Origin: Haloterrigena turkmenica DSM 5511
GTDB lineage: Archaea > Halobacteriota > Halobacteria > Halobacteriales > Natrialbaceae
DNA: 64,000 nt
Assembly: GCF_000025325.1 (NCBI RefSeq)
Contig: NC_013744.1
Location: 558,001 to 622,000 of the forward strand
Direction of reading: 5' to 3'
Both the position numbers and the translations under genes were made by a program. Below are positions 8,410-16,981 of this stretch, piece by piece; the stretch's first letter is position 1, and each line of letters starts with the position of its first letter. The notes under the pieces were generated by a model. The model was not told where the DNA came from, did no database searches, and worked only from the letters and a program-made list of their open reading frames with translations.

Positions 8410-9411
8410 ATGAATCTCGCCTATCTCACGCTCGGTGTCGCCCTTCTCGCTGCCACTGTCATCGATATCGTCTGGACGACACTCTGGATCGAAGGGGGTG
8501 CCGGTCCGCTCACGTCTCGACTGATGGTGTGGACGTGGCAGACGTTACGACGAATAGGCGGCCAGAACGCCGGACTGCTCAGCCTGTCCGGTGCGTTGCT
8601 CTTCGTGCTGAACCTCACGGTCTGGATCGTGCTGCTCTGGGTCGGTTGGACGCTCGTCTTCGCCAGCGCCGAGAACGCCATCATTGATACGCTCAATCGA
8701 GGGTCCGTCTCGTGGTCCGACCGGCTCTATTTCACCGGTTATACGATATTCACATTGGGTAACGGAGACTTCGCACCCAGAACGGGACGCTGGCAGATCG
8801 TCACGATACTCGCAACGGGGAGCGGCCTACTCTTCGTCACCCTGAGCGTCACCTACGCGCTTTCCGTCCTCGAGGCGGTCACCCAGAAACGCGCGTTCGC
8901 CAGCACCATGAGCGGGTTCGGAACGCACGGCGAGGAGATCGTTCGAACGAGCTGGACCGGCGAGGAGTTTCGCGGGCTCGAGGTACCGCTCAATTCCGTC
9001 GCGTCGCAACTCGCGACCCTCACCGAGAATCACAAGGCGTACCCGATCCTCCACTACGTTCACAGCGCCCGGCCGGATCGAGCGCCGATCGTCGAAATCG
9101 TCGTTCTCAACGAGGCGTTGACGCTTCTCCGGTTCGGCGTTCCGGAACGACAGCGGCCGAACGAAATCACCGTCCGAAATGCGCGTACGAGCGTCGAACA
9201 CTACCTCGAGACGCTTCACGAAGGATTCGTCGGACCGGCTGACGACTCTCCGCCCTCGCCCGATCTCCGCTCCCTCCGCGAGGCGGGCATTCCGACTGTT
9301 TCGGACGACGAATTCGAGACCGCCCTCGACGAACTGGAGACGCGACGGCGACTGCTGTACGGACTCGTCGAATCCGACGCTCGAGAGTGGCCGTCGAGGG
9401 AAATCGACTGA
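8410..9411 (+). CDS. Two-helix potassium-channel family protein
   Basis: 333 aa. Transmembrane segments near residues 3-22 and 55-80, a pore loop with T115-L-G-N-G-D-F121, a further helix to about 160, then a cytoplasmic C-terminus of ~170 residues with no recognised RCK signature. The pore reads GNGD where canonical K+ channels have GYGD/GFGD, so selectivity may differ. Intergenic space upstream (8152-8409) contains an AT-rich patch (CTATATCAC near 8336) that may be the promoter. The ATG at 8410 is the first start that includes the initial helix. Confidence 0.8.
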   Translation: MNLAYLTLGVALLAATVIDIVWTTLWIEGGAGPLTSRLMVWTWQTLRRIGGQNAGLLSLSGALLFVLNLTVWIVLLWVGWTLVFASAENAIIDTLNRGSVSWSDRLYFTGYTIFTLGNGDFAPRTGRWQIVTILATGSGLLFVTLSVTYALSVLEAVTQKRAFASTMSGFGTHGEEIVRTSWTGEEFRGLEVPLNSVASQLATLTENHKAYPILHYVHSARPDRAPIVEIVVLNEALTLLRFGVPERQRPNEITVRNARTSVEHYLETLHEGFVGPADDSPPSPDLRSLREAGIPTVSDDEFETALDELETRRRLLYGLVESDAREWPSREID

Positions 9412-9495
9412 TTTCCCTGACGCAGACAGACGACCAGTTTCCGGCGATCGGTATCCACCATACCGTTCAAGACTCTGGCAACCAAAGAAGGACAT

Positions 9496-9852
9496 ATGGC
9501 AACCGATGATTCTCTAATTCGGACGCTGTTGATCGTTATCGCCGCGATCCTTCTCCTGCCGGTTCTCATGATGGCGCTCGCGATGCCCATGATGGGCGTC
9601 TGGGGCGGGGGCCACATGTGGGACGGCGGGATGTGGAACGGCACCGGCGCCACGTGGATGTGGCTCCTCATGTCGATTATTCCGTTGCTGGTGATTCTCG
9701 GCCTCGGATATCTCCTGTACAGCGCGGTTCGCCAGTCCAGCGGGGAACGGACGGACCCCGCACTCGAGGAACTGAGGACTGCCTACGCTCGTGGTGACCT
9801 CACAGACGAGGAGTTCGAGGAGCGTCGTGAACGCTTGCGACGGGAGCGGTAG
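9496..9852 (+). CDS. SHOCT-domain membrane protein
   Basis: 118 aa. Two hydrophobic helices flank a Gly/Met/Trp-rich segment (about 35-55), and a C-terminal SHOCT motif (about 88-117) carries LEELRTAYARGDLTDEEFEE. SHOCT modules are short helical regions found at the ends of small membrane proteins and are thought to mediate oligomerisation. Function unknown. Its 3' end overlaps the convergent nitroreductase frame by 53 bp, which most likely reflects an abnormal extension of that neighbour. Confidence 0.85.
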   Translation: MATDDSLIRTLLIVIAAILLLPVLMMALAMPMMGVWGGGHMWDGGMWNGTGATWMWLLMSIIPLLVILGLGYLLYSAVRQSSGERTDPALEELRTAYARGDLTDEEFEERRERLRRER

Positions 9853-10978
9853 TACGCGGGTGGACGCATTCTGGGGCGGACGCCGCCAGTTCTGGCCGGC
9901 AGTGCCTCCGTTTGCGGTCGGGCTCCGATAGTCGGTACGATCCGTCTCTGAACGTCACAGTTGTGTCGAGAGGACCCTTCTCGAGCGGCCATCGTGGCGT
10001 GTGATCCTTCGGTTCATCTGTATAACCCAACCGGAACAGATGCTGCGGAACACCATCGCCGATCGCTGCCAGAGTCCCGAGCTCGTCTCGTTTTTCCGGA
10101 AGTTCCAGAATCTGGCTCATCGGGTGCGTGGCAACCGAGTTAGCACTGGCAGCGAGCGCCAACCGTTCGTATACTCGCCCGGTTTTGATCCGTGCTGCTG
10201 GAGCATCGGTTTCCGTGACGAGGAGTCCGAGGACGGGTGCACTACGAATCAGCTTCGAATTGTTCTGACTTTCGCGATTCCCGAGGTCGAACGTGGTCAC
10301 GACCGCTTGTGCAATACGAGCCATAAGCCACGACTGGCCCAGTGCGCCGATCCCGAGCCAGTAGCCGAGTTCTTTCCGGTACTCTCGGTCGTCCATCAGA
10401 CGCAGATCTGCCGCGGCCTGTAACTCCCCGATCGATCGCTTCCGGTCCGAGTCCTCGATCAAGTGGAGCGAAACGTCGCCGTCGAAGACACACTGACGGA
10501 GGATATCTCGCGTTGACTGCGGAAGCGGCCGATCTTCGAACAGATCGTGGCTCGTATATCGCTCCGTGAGTTGGTCGAACAGTCCCGGTGGTCGGGTATT
10601 CGATGGGGTCCCGTCGGGGTGAAGCGTTACGGTGGCGATGTGGTCCCCATCGACGGCATCGATGGTATCGTCGTACTCGACTCGATAGCCGAATCCGAAG
10701 TGCGCTGCCGCAGTGCAGAGGTTCTCGATGGCGCAGCCGAGACTGATCTGTAACTCGCGTTTGTCGTGATCGGCCACCTCGAGCCACCGTGCATCGTCGG
10801 CGAAAATCTGGATTCGACCGTCGCGTACGGCAAATCGCCACGGTTGCGAGTTGTGACTGGACGGAGCGAGGATCGCGTATCGAAGCAGGAACTGCGCCCA
10901 TTCTCGGATCGACCCGTCAGATGGGAACTCGTCCTCATCTAGCTCCCAGACCGTGGTCGTTAACTCGTCCGAATTCAT
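9800..10978 (-). CDS. Acg-type nitroreductase family protein with an abnormal C-terminal extension
   Basis: 392 aa. The N-terminal FMN-binding signature LAPSSHNSQPWRF (about 36-48) and the later domain through FRLGYTDEPKDHTPRWPLE (about 333) match the haloarchaeal Acg/nitroreductase family, which usually ends at about that point. The last ~59 residues (DNA about 9803-9979) are Arg/Pro-rich, have no family counterpart and run 53 bp into the convergent SHOCT gene. The simplest reading is a lost stop codon or a frameshift near 9980. Enzyme role if active: NAD(P)H-dependent FMN reduction of nitro or quinone compounds; substrate unknown. Confidence 0.8.
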   Translation of the reverse strand: MNSDELTTTVWELDEDEFPSDGSIREWAQFLLRYAILAPSSHNSQPWRFAVRDGRIQIFADDARWLEVADHDKRELQISLGCAIENLCTAAAHFGFGYRVEYDDTIDAVDGDHIATVTLHPDGTPSNTRPPGLFDQLTERYTSHDLFEDRPLPQSTRDILRQCVFDGDVSLHLIEDSDRKRSIGELQAAADLRLMDDREYRKELGYWLGIGALGQSWLMARIAQAVVTTFDLGNRESQNNSKLIRSAPVLGLLVTETDAPAARIKTGRVYERLALAASANSVATHPMSQILELPEKRDELGTLAAIGDGVPQHLFRLGYTDEPKDHTPRWPLEKGPLDTTVTFRDGSYRLSEPDRKRRHCRPELAASAPECVHPRTTAPVASVHDAPRTPRL

Positions 10979-11220
10979 GGGGCGACGTCATCGACGGGGG
11001 ACATAACGCTCCGGATCGATCCGCTGACGGAACTCTCTGCGACAACGCTAGGTACGCCGAACGGGACGGTCAATGAGCGGTCTCGGTGCTGCACGCACGG
11101 TATGCCCGCGACGAGGGAAAGAATACCGGGGCGTTCGTATCGAATCGGATCTCGGGTTCAACGGGGCCGGTAGCGTCGGGGTGACGAAGCTATATCGCTG
11201 AGTCTCGTCGCTACGTGTGT

Positions 11221-11577
11221 ATGAACGATCGAGAACGACTCTCTGCAATCGTTGCCCGTATTCAGGACCGCGCAGGCGTCACCCAGGTGTACGGCGATCC
11301 CATCGTACACGACGGGAAGACGATCGTTCCCGTCGCAAAGGTAGCGTACGGATTCGGTGGAGGGTACGAATCGGAAGGCGGCGAGGTCGATACTGCAGAC
11401 GAGAAACGAGAAGACGGCGAGGAAGGCGGACTGGGCGGTGGCGTCTGGGCAACTCCGACTGGCGTCGTGGAGATAACGAACCGGGGTACCCGATTCATTC
11501 CGTTCGATGACCCAGAGAAACGTGCGGCAGTGGCTTTTCTGTGCTTTGCCCTCGGGTATTTACTCGGCCGGAAGTAA
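11221..11577 (+). CDS. GerW/YtfJ-family protein
   Basis: 118 aa. The family pattern is clear: VYGDPIVHDGKTIVPVAKVA, then YGFGGGYESEGGE, an acidic stretch, GGGVWATPTGVVEI and a C-terminal hydrophobic segment (about 100-115). In Bacillus, GerW (YtfJ) is a spore germination protein, but archaea do not sporulate and the general role of the family is unknown. The ATG at 11221 was chosen; a start two codons upstream is also possible. It is probably a single-gene unit. Confidence 0.85.
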   Translation: MNDRERLSAIVARIQDRAGVTQVYGDPIVHDGKTIVPVAKVAYGFGGGYESEGGEVDTADEKREDGEEGGLGGGVWATPTGVVEITNRGTRFIPFDDPEKRAAVAFLCFALGYLLGRK

Positions 11578-11697
11578 GGATCGTTCACACTGTCGTGTTG
11601 AGAACGTGAACGGTATATCGACTGTCCCGTGGATCACCGACTTCGTTTATGATCATCTCTGACCTACTACTACTGTCAGGAGGGGGAGGACGGAACA

Positions 11698-11811
11698 ATG
11701 AATCGAGAACGACGCGCGGTGATCGATGAACTGGAAGCGTGTGAGAAGGGACTCGGTGATGCGATACCCGGCAACGGGGCTGCCATCGAGAACAGAACTA
11801 TCGAAACATGA
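11698..11811 (+). CDS. Small ORF coupled to the CPBP protease
   Basis: 37 aa, hydrophilic and charged. It is preceded by a strong purine-rich ribosome-binding site (AGGAGGGGGAGGA, 11679-11691) and its stop overlaps the next ATG (ATGA, 11808-11811), a classic coupled arrangement. Its sequence is not recognised and may be a truncated remnant of a larger gene. The ribosome-binding site and overlap are the reasons for listing it. Confidence 0.45.
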   Translation: MNRERRAVIDELEACEKGLGDAIPGNGAAIENRTIET

Positions 11812-12680
11812 GCGAGACAGCACATCTCACGATCGGCACGACTTCCGTCTCTGTCGCAAATCCGTGGCTATTCTTCGGCGTAACATTCCTCATAACGTGG
11901 AGCTTCTGGCTGTCGGCTATCGTCCTCAGGGTGAGCTTCAACAGTGCTGTCGGCCTCGTGTTGCTATTAGCGGGACTCGTTGGCCCCGGGATTGCGGGTA
12001 TCGGGTTCGTGTATCTCGTCTACGGTGAACGAGGTCGGTCGGATTTTTGGAACCGCATCGTCCAGGTTCGCCGAATCGGCGTCAGGTGGTTTCTGGTAAT
12101 TCTTCTGCTCCCGCTGGTCGTGACGATCACCGCTGCAGTAGTCGATCTGCGATTGGGCGGCCCGGGCGCAACGTGGGGCGAAGGGGTGCGGGAATTCGGC
12201 GTTAATCCGCTCGCGATCCTGCCAGCGCTATTCTTTGCGTCGCTCCCACCCATCCTCGAAGAGTTGGGATGGCGAGGCTATGCGTTGGACCGACTTCAGA
12301 TGAATTGGTCCGCATTGAGCGCCAGTCTGCTTTTGGGAGCGGTGTGGGCGGTCTGGCACCTTCCGTTGTTTTTCATTGCCGGGACGTTTCAGCGGGAGAT
12401 GGTTGGGTTCGGGACGTTGGGATTCTGGCTGTTCATGAGCGGGACTGTGGCGCTCTCGGTGGCATTCACGTGGGTGTACAACCATACGTCGCGTAGCATC
12501 CTCGGCATCATCCTGTTACACGGGTGGGTCAATTTCGTGTCCGAAACGATCGAAGTCGCGGACGTATTCTACTATCTTCACTGGATACTGCTCGTCGTTC
12601 TACTCACAGCGATCTGGGGTACAACGACCCTCACGAATACCGAAGAAGTGCCACGGCCACCGCTTCCGCCGAACCGATAG
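11808..12680 (+). CDS. CPBP family intramembrane metalloprotease
   Basis: 290 aa, about eight hydrophobic segments. The three CPBP (Rce1/Abi) motifs are present: E151-E152-L-G-W-R156, H184-L-P-L-F-F and H238-G-W-V-N. Known: these residues form the glutamate-type intramembrane peptidase centre. Members process lipoproteins, prenylated proteins or peptides, and some act in bacteriocin immunity. The substrate here is unknown. It is translationally coupled to the 37-aa ORF upstream. Confidence 0.9.
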   Translation: MSETAHLTIGTTSVSVANPWLFFGVTFLITWSFWLSAIVLRVSFNSAVGLVLLLAGLVGPGIAGIGFVYLVYGERGRSDFWNRIVQVRRIGVRWFLVILLLPLVVTITAAVVDLRLGGPGATWGEGVREFGVNPLAILPALFFASLPPILEELGWRGYALDRLQMNWSALSASLLLGAVWAVWHLPLFFIAGTFQREMVGFGTLGFWLFMSGTVALSVAFTWVYNHTSRSILGIILLHGWVNFVSETIEVADVFYYLHWILLVVLLTAIWGTTTLTNTEEVPRPPLPPNR

Positions 12681-12943
12681 CGCCATTGGGAGTGTCGTCG
12701 TCCCCGGTCCGGTTCGGCCGTGCAGAGGGTGTCGTCAATGTCGAAAAACGGTTCGTCGAATCGAGTACGACGCCTGCTCATCCAGCCGCAGTGGCCGTAA
12801 TTACAGTCCACAGTTCGAGACTGTAACCCGTTCCCGTAACTCTCCGCGGTGTCCAACGGGGCTACTATATCGTCTCGAGGAGCGAACTAGCGATCAGTGA
12901 CCACAGTATGACTCAGCGTACCACTTACGGCCAGATCACCGAT

Positions 12944-13143
12944 GAGAGCTATGGAACGGCGTCGGATACGTCGTGCTCATGGCGGTGGGTGATGCCGGCA
13001 ATGCGGCGGCGTTCGGCCGGATCGGACACGGAGGGACCGAACGGATGATCGTCTACCCGGTTATGCTCTGGCTGGTAGCCCTCGGCGGCTATCTGCTCGG
13101 GAGTCCCGAACGACCCGATACACTCGCCCATCGAGGCGAATGA
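12944..13143 (+). pseudogene. C-terminal remnant resembling a DUF998 membrane protein
   Basis: Within the 459-bp gap 12681-13139 one frame, open after a stop at 12943, encodes a hydrophobic end containing GGTERMIVYPVMLWLVALGG. This is like the last transmembrane helix of DUF998 family proteins. The N-terminal part is missing or shifted (another frame runs from an ATG at 12908). Its stop overlaps the next gene (ATGA at 13140-13143). Probably a decayed, internally deleted gene. The rest of the gap shows nothing. Confidence 0.35.
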
Positions 13144-15092
13144 GTTACAGTACGAGGGACTCCGTTACGCGCCGGGAAGTACTGGGTGGACTCGCAGTCG
13201 GTGCTGCTGTCATCTCGACGCCCGTAGCTGCCAGCACGGATACCGCGAGTGGAGCCGTTGCCCAGCCTGATGCGGGACCGCTCGCGGATCAAGATGCCTT
13301 CGCATCATTCCTCGATGAATTCGTGAGTTCGCAACTGGAGGAACACGATATCCCCGGAGCGACAGTCGCCGTCGTCGACGGTGATTCGGAGGTCACGAGG
13401 GGATACGGCTTCAGTGACATCGAGTCAGAGACGCCAGTTCGGGCCGATGAAACGCTCTTTCGTATCGGCTCCCTGTCGAAACTGTTCACGTGGACCGCCG
13501 TGATGCAGGGCGTCGAACGCGGGCGATTTGATCTCGACACCGACGTAACCCAGTATCTCGACGAGATCGACGTTCCCGCGACGTACGAGCAGCCGATCAC
13601 GCTCGAGCATCTCGGGACGCATACGGCCGGGTTCGAGGATCGCGTTCACGGGACGTTCGTGGTGGACGAAACCGACCTCCAGCCGCTCGAGCAGTCCCTA
13701 GCCGAAGAGCGGCCCGCTCGCGTTCGACCGCCGGGGCAGTTCACCGCTTACTCGAACTACGGCGCGGCGCTGGCGGGCCACATCGCTGCAACGACTGCCG
13801 GGACGTCGTTTCGGAACTACGTCGACGAGGAGATATTCGAGCCGCTCTCGATGGATCGGAGCACGTTTGCCCAGCCGGTCCCGGACGTGCTTCGCGCTGA
13901 TCTCGCAACGGGGTACACGGCTGCAGACGGCGGGTTCGAGGACCGTCCCTTCGAGTTCGTCGGAATGGCGCCGACGGGAGCGATGAGCGCGACCGCGACC
14001 GACATGGCACGGTTCGTCCGGGCACACCTTCAGGGTGGAACCGTCGATACCGAGCGGATCCTCGAGTCGGAAACGGTTGCAGAGATGCACCGTCGGCGGT
14101 TCGCCAACGACGAACGGGTGAACGGGATGGCCTTCGGCTTCTACGAGATGAGTCGCTACGGGGTACGCGTGATCGGCCACGCCGGTGATACGCCGTCGTT
14201 TCACAGCCTCCTTTTTCTCCTTCCCGAACACGACGTAGGGGTATTCGTTTCGTACAACAGCCCAGGCGGAATCGACGCCAGAGAGGAATTCATCGACGAG
14301 TTCGTCGATCGATACTTCCCCACGGAAGAGCCGCCGGGAGCGGTCCCAGATAGCACGCCGACGCGCGGATCCGATCTGGAGGGCACGTACAGAGCGCTCA
14401 GGATGCCCCACACGACCTCGGAGAAGTTCATCGGTTTCAGCGAAACCGTCTCGGTTTCGATCGACGATCGGGGGCGACTGGTCACAACGCACGCGGGTGA
14501 AACGAAACGATGGGTCGAAGCGGATCCGCTCTTCTTCCGGGAAATCGACGGCCCCGACCACCTCGCATTTCGTGAGACGGACGGGGACGTTACACACCTC
14601 TTTCTGGGGAGTCGCCCGCCATCGGCGTACGAGCGGCTCTCGATCGCGGAGCAACCGCGGATTCACGGTGCGATCGTCGCCCTCTCGGTGCTCGTGTTCG
14701 TGACTGCTGTCGTCGGATGGTCGGTTGCGGCCGTCTGGCGCCGGTATCGCGGTGTGAGCCGACCGAAAGCGGATTCTCCGCTCCGATATGCACGCTGGGC
14801 GGGTGGTATAGCGGCCGCCTGTTTCCTCCTGTTCACCGTCGGTTTCGCGGGAGCGCTAGTGATGCGACCGACCGCGTTTCTGTACGGCGATCGGTTCCTG
14901 TTTCGGATCCTCACGATCCCCTCTCTCGTCGGGGCGGTCGCGAGCTGTGTGACGGCCGTCTTCGCCGGTGTCGCCGTTCGGAACCGAGCGTGGGGGCGCT
15001 GGAAGCGGATCTACTACGCCTTCGTCGCCCTCGCCGCGATCGCGTTCACGGTATTGCTCTGGTACTGGAATCTCCTCTGGTACCAGATGTGA
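13140..15092 (+). CDS. Secreted serine beta-lactamase-like hydrolase with C-terminal membrane domain
   Basis: 650 aa. A Tat-type signal (TRREVLGG near residue 10) ends about residue 35. The beta-lactamase/class C fold spans about 45-400 with S111-L-S-K114 (SxxK), Y204-S-N206 and H347-A-G349 (replacing KTG). After a beta-rich linker (about 410-500), four hydrophobic helices (about 515-650) anchor it to the membrane, so the catalytic domain should face outside. Known relatives are D-aminopeptidases, esterases and peptidoglycan-independent hydrolases; the substrate is unknown. The gene overlaps the DUF998-like remnant by the ATGA sequence. Confidence 0.88.
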   Translation: MSYSTRDSVTRREVLGGLAVGAAVISTPVAASTDTASGAVAQPDAGPLADQDAFASFLDEFVSSQLEEHDIPGATVAVVDGDSEVTRGYGFSDIESETPVRADETLFRIGSLSKLFTWTAVMQGVERGRFDLDTDVTQYLDEIDVPATYEQPITLEHLGTHTAGFEDRVHGTFVVDETDLQPLEQSLAEERPARVRPPGQFTAYSNYGAALAGHIAATTAGTSFRNYVDEEIFEPLSMDRSTFAQPVPDVLRADLATGYTAADGGFEDRPFEFVGMAPTGAMSATATDMARFVRAHLQGGTVDTERILESETVAEMHRRRFANDERVNGMAFGFYEMSRYGVRVIGHAGDTPSFHSLLFLLPEHDVGVFVSYNSPGGIDAREEFIDEFVDRYFPTEEPPGAVPDSTPTRGSDLEGTYRALRMPHTTSEKFIGFSETVSVSIDDRGRLVTTHAGETKRWVEADPLFFREIDGPDHLAFRETDGDVTHLFLGSRPPSAYERLSIAEQPRIHGAIVALSVLVFVTAVVGWSVAAVWRRYRGVSRPKADSPLRYARWAGGIAAACFLLFTVGFAGALVMRPTAFLYGDRFLFRILTIPSLVGAVASCVTAVFAGVAVRNRAWGRWKRIYYAFVALAAIAFTVLLWYWNLLWYQM

Positions 15093-15098
15093 GGTCAC

Positions 15099-15872
15099 TC
15101 AAAGCCCGTGAGCGGCCTCGAGAAGTTCTTTCAACCGCTGGACGAACCGCGCAGCGGGCGCCCCGTCGACCACATCGTGGTCGAACGTCACTGTGAGGCT
15201 GAGGTACTCCCGGGGTTCGATCTCCTCGTCGACGATACCCGGCTTGGTGGCGATCCCGCCGACCGTTAGCTGGAGCGTGTAGTTCGTCGGACTGATTCCC
15301 CAGCCGCCGCCCTCGCCGAACATTCCCACGGACGTTACGGCGACTGTGCCCGCGATGCGTTTCCAGCGTCGCGGAAACAGCTGCGGAAGTCGCCAGAACT
15401 GTCGCCGGACGACCCCGGGGAGCCGCATAGCCAGGGACGCCCACGGCGGCTGCGTTCCCCCGTCCGGGTTCCGCTGTCTCGTCCGAATCTCCTCGTGAAT
15501 CGACCGTAGTGACCGGCGATTCGCCGCCCTGATGACGTGGGGGACGCCGATGCGCTCGCCGTCGATCGCCGTTTCGATTATCACGTTCACGTCGACGTCG
15601 TCGAACGAGATGATCCGACCCCGCCAGTCGCGGTACGCTTGGACGTGCGGATGGTCTTCGATCGCTCGCGCCAGACAGTACATGAGAAACGCGGTGAACG
15701 AGAGGCCCTCTCCCGTTTCCTCTTTTCGCTCGCGGATGCGTTGTCTGGCCTCAGTTACGTCGATCTCGACGAGTCCGTGAACGACGCTGCGCCGGCCGGC
15801 CACCCGCATGTAGTCGATCGTCCCTCGACGCTGGAGGGGGAGTGGCTCGACTGCCTCGCCCTGCTCGTCCAT
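15099..15872 (-). CDS. Stand-alone 2-oxoacid dehydrogenase E2 acyltransferase domain
   Basis: 257 aa. It covers the catalytic domain only, with the acyltransferase signature H232-D-V-V-D236-G near the C-terminus. No lipoyl or E1/E3-binding domain is present, unlike a normal ~450-550 aa E2. No E1 or E3 genes are nearby. Known: single-domain E2-like proteins exist and are related to chloramphenicol acetyltransferase folds. Inferred: a CoA-dependent acyltransferase of unknown substrate, not part of a classical oxoacid dehydrogenase complex. Confidence 0.85.
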   Translation of the reverse strand: MDEQGEAVEPLPLQRRGTIDYMRVAGRRSVVHGLVEIDVTEARQRIRERKEETGEGLSFTAFLMYCLARAIEDHPHVQAYRDWRGRIISFDDVDVNVIIETAIDGERIGVPHVIRAANRRSLRSIHEEIRTRQRNPDGGTQPPWASLAMRLPGVVRRQFWRLPQLFPRRWKRIAGTVAVTSVGMFGEGGGWGISPTNYTLQLTVGGIATKPGIVDEEIEPREYLSLTVTFDHDVVDGAPAARFVQRLKELLEAAHGL

Positions 15873-16054
15873 GAGGCCTCTAGGGAAGGAAGGACCATAC
15901 CTCTTGGTTCACACCGACCGTTCTCGTCGCTCGAGTCCGCGTCCTCACCGAGGTCACTACAGCAGGCCAATACCGCGATCGCGAGCGGTGCTGCCGCGCG
16001 TTCGAGCAGTCGCCGTCGGGACGGATCGGTTCCGGTCATCCGTCACAGCGACGG

Positions 16055-16327
16055 CTAGATCGTCTCGTCGGGGTCGTGTTCCTCCACCATGCGCGTCGCC
16101 TCGGCGGCGTACCGTTCTCGCTCGTCCGGGTCCGCCACGCTCGAGAGGTCGTCGAGAGAGACGTCCTCGGTTGCGGTTACCGAGTCCAAATCGATCGCTC
16201 GTGCCGCGAGTTCCCGCCGGAACGCCCGAGTCCCGTCGGGCGTCGCGTACGTCGGGACGATGAGATCGCGATTGTTGTAGTCGCGCTCGACGAGCCACAC
16301 GCGCACGTCGTCCGACTCCGATGGCAT
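16055..16327 (-). CDS. Small acidic hypothetical protein
   Basis: 90 aa from the ATG at 16327; a start at 16360 would add 11 residues. A TATA-like stretch near 16372-16380 favours the shorter form. The protein opens with a beta-strand phrase (VRVWLVERDYNNRDLIVPTY), then an acidic helical C-terminus. Composition is typical for a haloarchaeal soluble protein. Not recognised. The 180-bp gap to the E2 gene holds a frame with an RRRLL-Cys lipoprotein-like start, but it runs antiphase into the E2 gene and was not accepted. Confidence 0.6.
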   Translation of the reverse strand: MPSESDDVRVWLVERDYNNRDLIVPTYATPDGTRAFRRELAARAIDLDSVTATEDVSLDDLSSVADPDERERYAAEATRMVEEHDPDETI

Positions 16328-16416
16328 GAGAGCGCAAACGTGAACCGCGAGGATAGTCATTTGGAGCGTGATTTTAGTGTGTTCGGAACCTCGTTACGCA
16401 CGACTTCGCCTCGAGT

Positions 16417-16770
16417 ATGTCTCCATCGCCTCCACCGACGCTCGTCTACGACGACGACTGCGGGGTCTGTACGCGCGCGGCGCGGTTCGTCGATCGCCGC
16501 GCGGCCATCGACATCATCGGCTTCTCCGAGCTGACTCCGGAGTTGCGAGACCGGCTCCCCGCAGAGTACGAGCAGTGCGCTCACCTCGTCACCGAGAGGG
16601 CCGTCTACTCTTGTGGGGAGGCGATGGAGCGCGCCTACGAACTCACGGGGCTGCCGCCATCGCGTCTGTTACCGCTCTTCCGGAGAATTCCCGGGTACGA
16701 GTCCATTCGCGAGGGCGTTTATCGGATCGTCGCCGAGAACCGACCGCTGATCAGCCGGTTGCTCCCGTAG
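16417..16770 (+). CDS. DCC-family thiol-disulfide oxidoreductase-like protein (DUF393)
   Basis: 117 aa. The defining D-x-x-C-x-x-C motif is seen as YDDDCGVCTRAARFV near residue 11, followed by the family phrase AVYSCGEAMERAYELTGL. Known: DCC proteins have a thioredoxin-like fold and are predicted redox proteins; no substrate is established. The cysteine pair is intact. It stands alone between two minus-strand genes. Confidence 0.88.
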   Translation: MSPSPPPTLVYDDDCGVCTRAARFVDRRAAIDIIGFSELTPELRDRLPAEYEQCAHLVTERAVYSCGEAMERAYELTGLPPSRLLPLFRRIPGYESIREGVYRIVAENRPLISRLLP

Positions 16771-16981
16771 ATCCCCCTCGAGAGCAGGGATACCGCGTCA
16801 GCCGAGGTCCCGGGCGTTCATAGTATCGGGTATGGCCGTCGGATTCCGTCTCCCTGTTCTTCGAAGAACGCCGCCGGACGGTCGGTCCCGGACACTTCCG
16901 GGCGGGTTCGCGGCCTCGAGCGTGCGTATCGCCGATCACGCTGGATGACTTCGAGCGGTTTCAGCGGTGGCGAACCGGCGC

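Noticed and set aside
15755-16039. Minus-strand frame starting like a Tat lipoprotein (RRRLL ... Cys)
   Set aside because: After ~50 codons it runs out of phase over the E2 gene and its composition becomes Ser/Arg-rich. No signal-peptide protein of that form is credible beyond a possible remnant.
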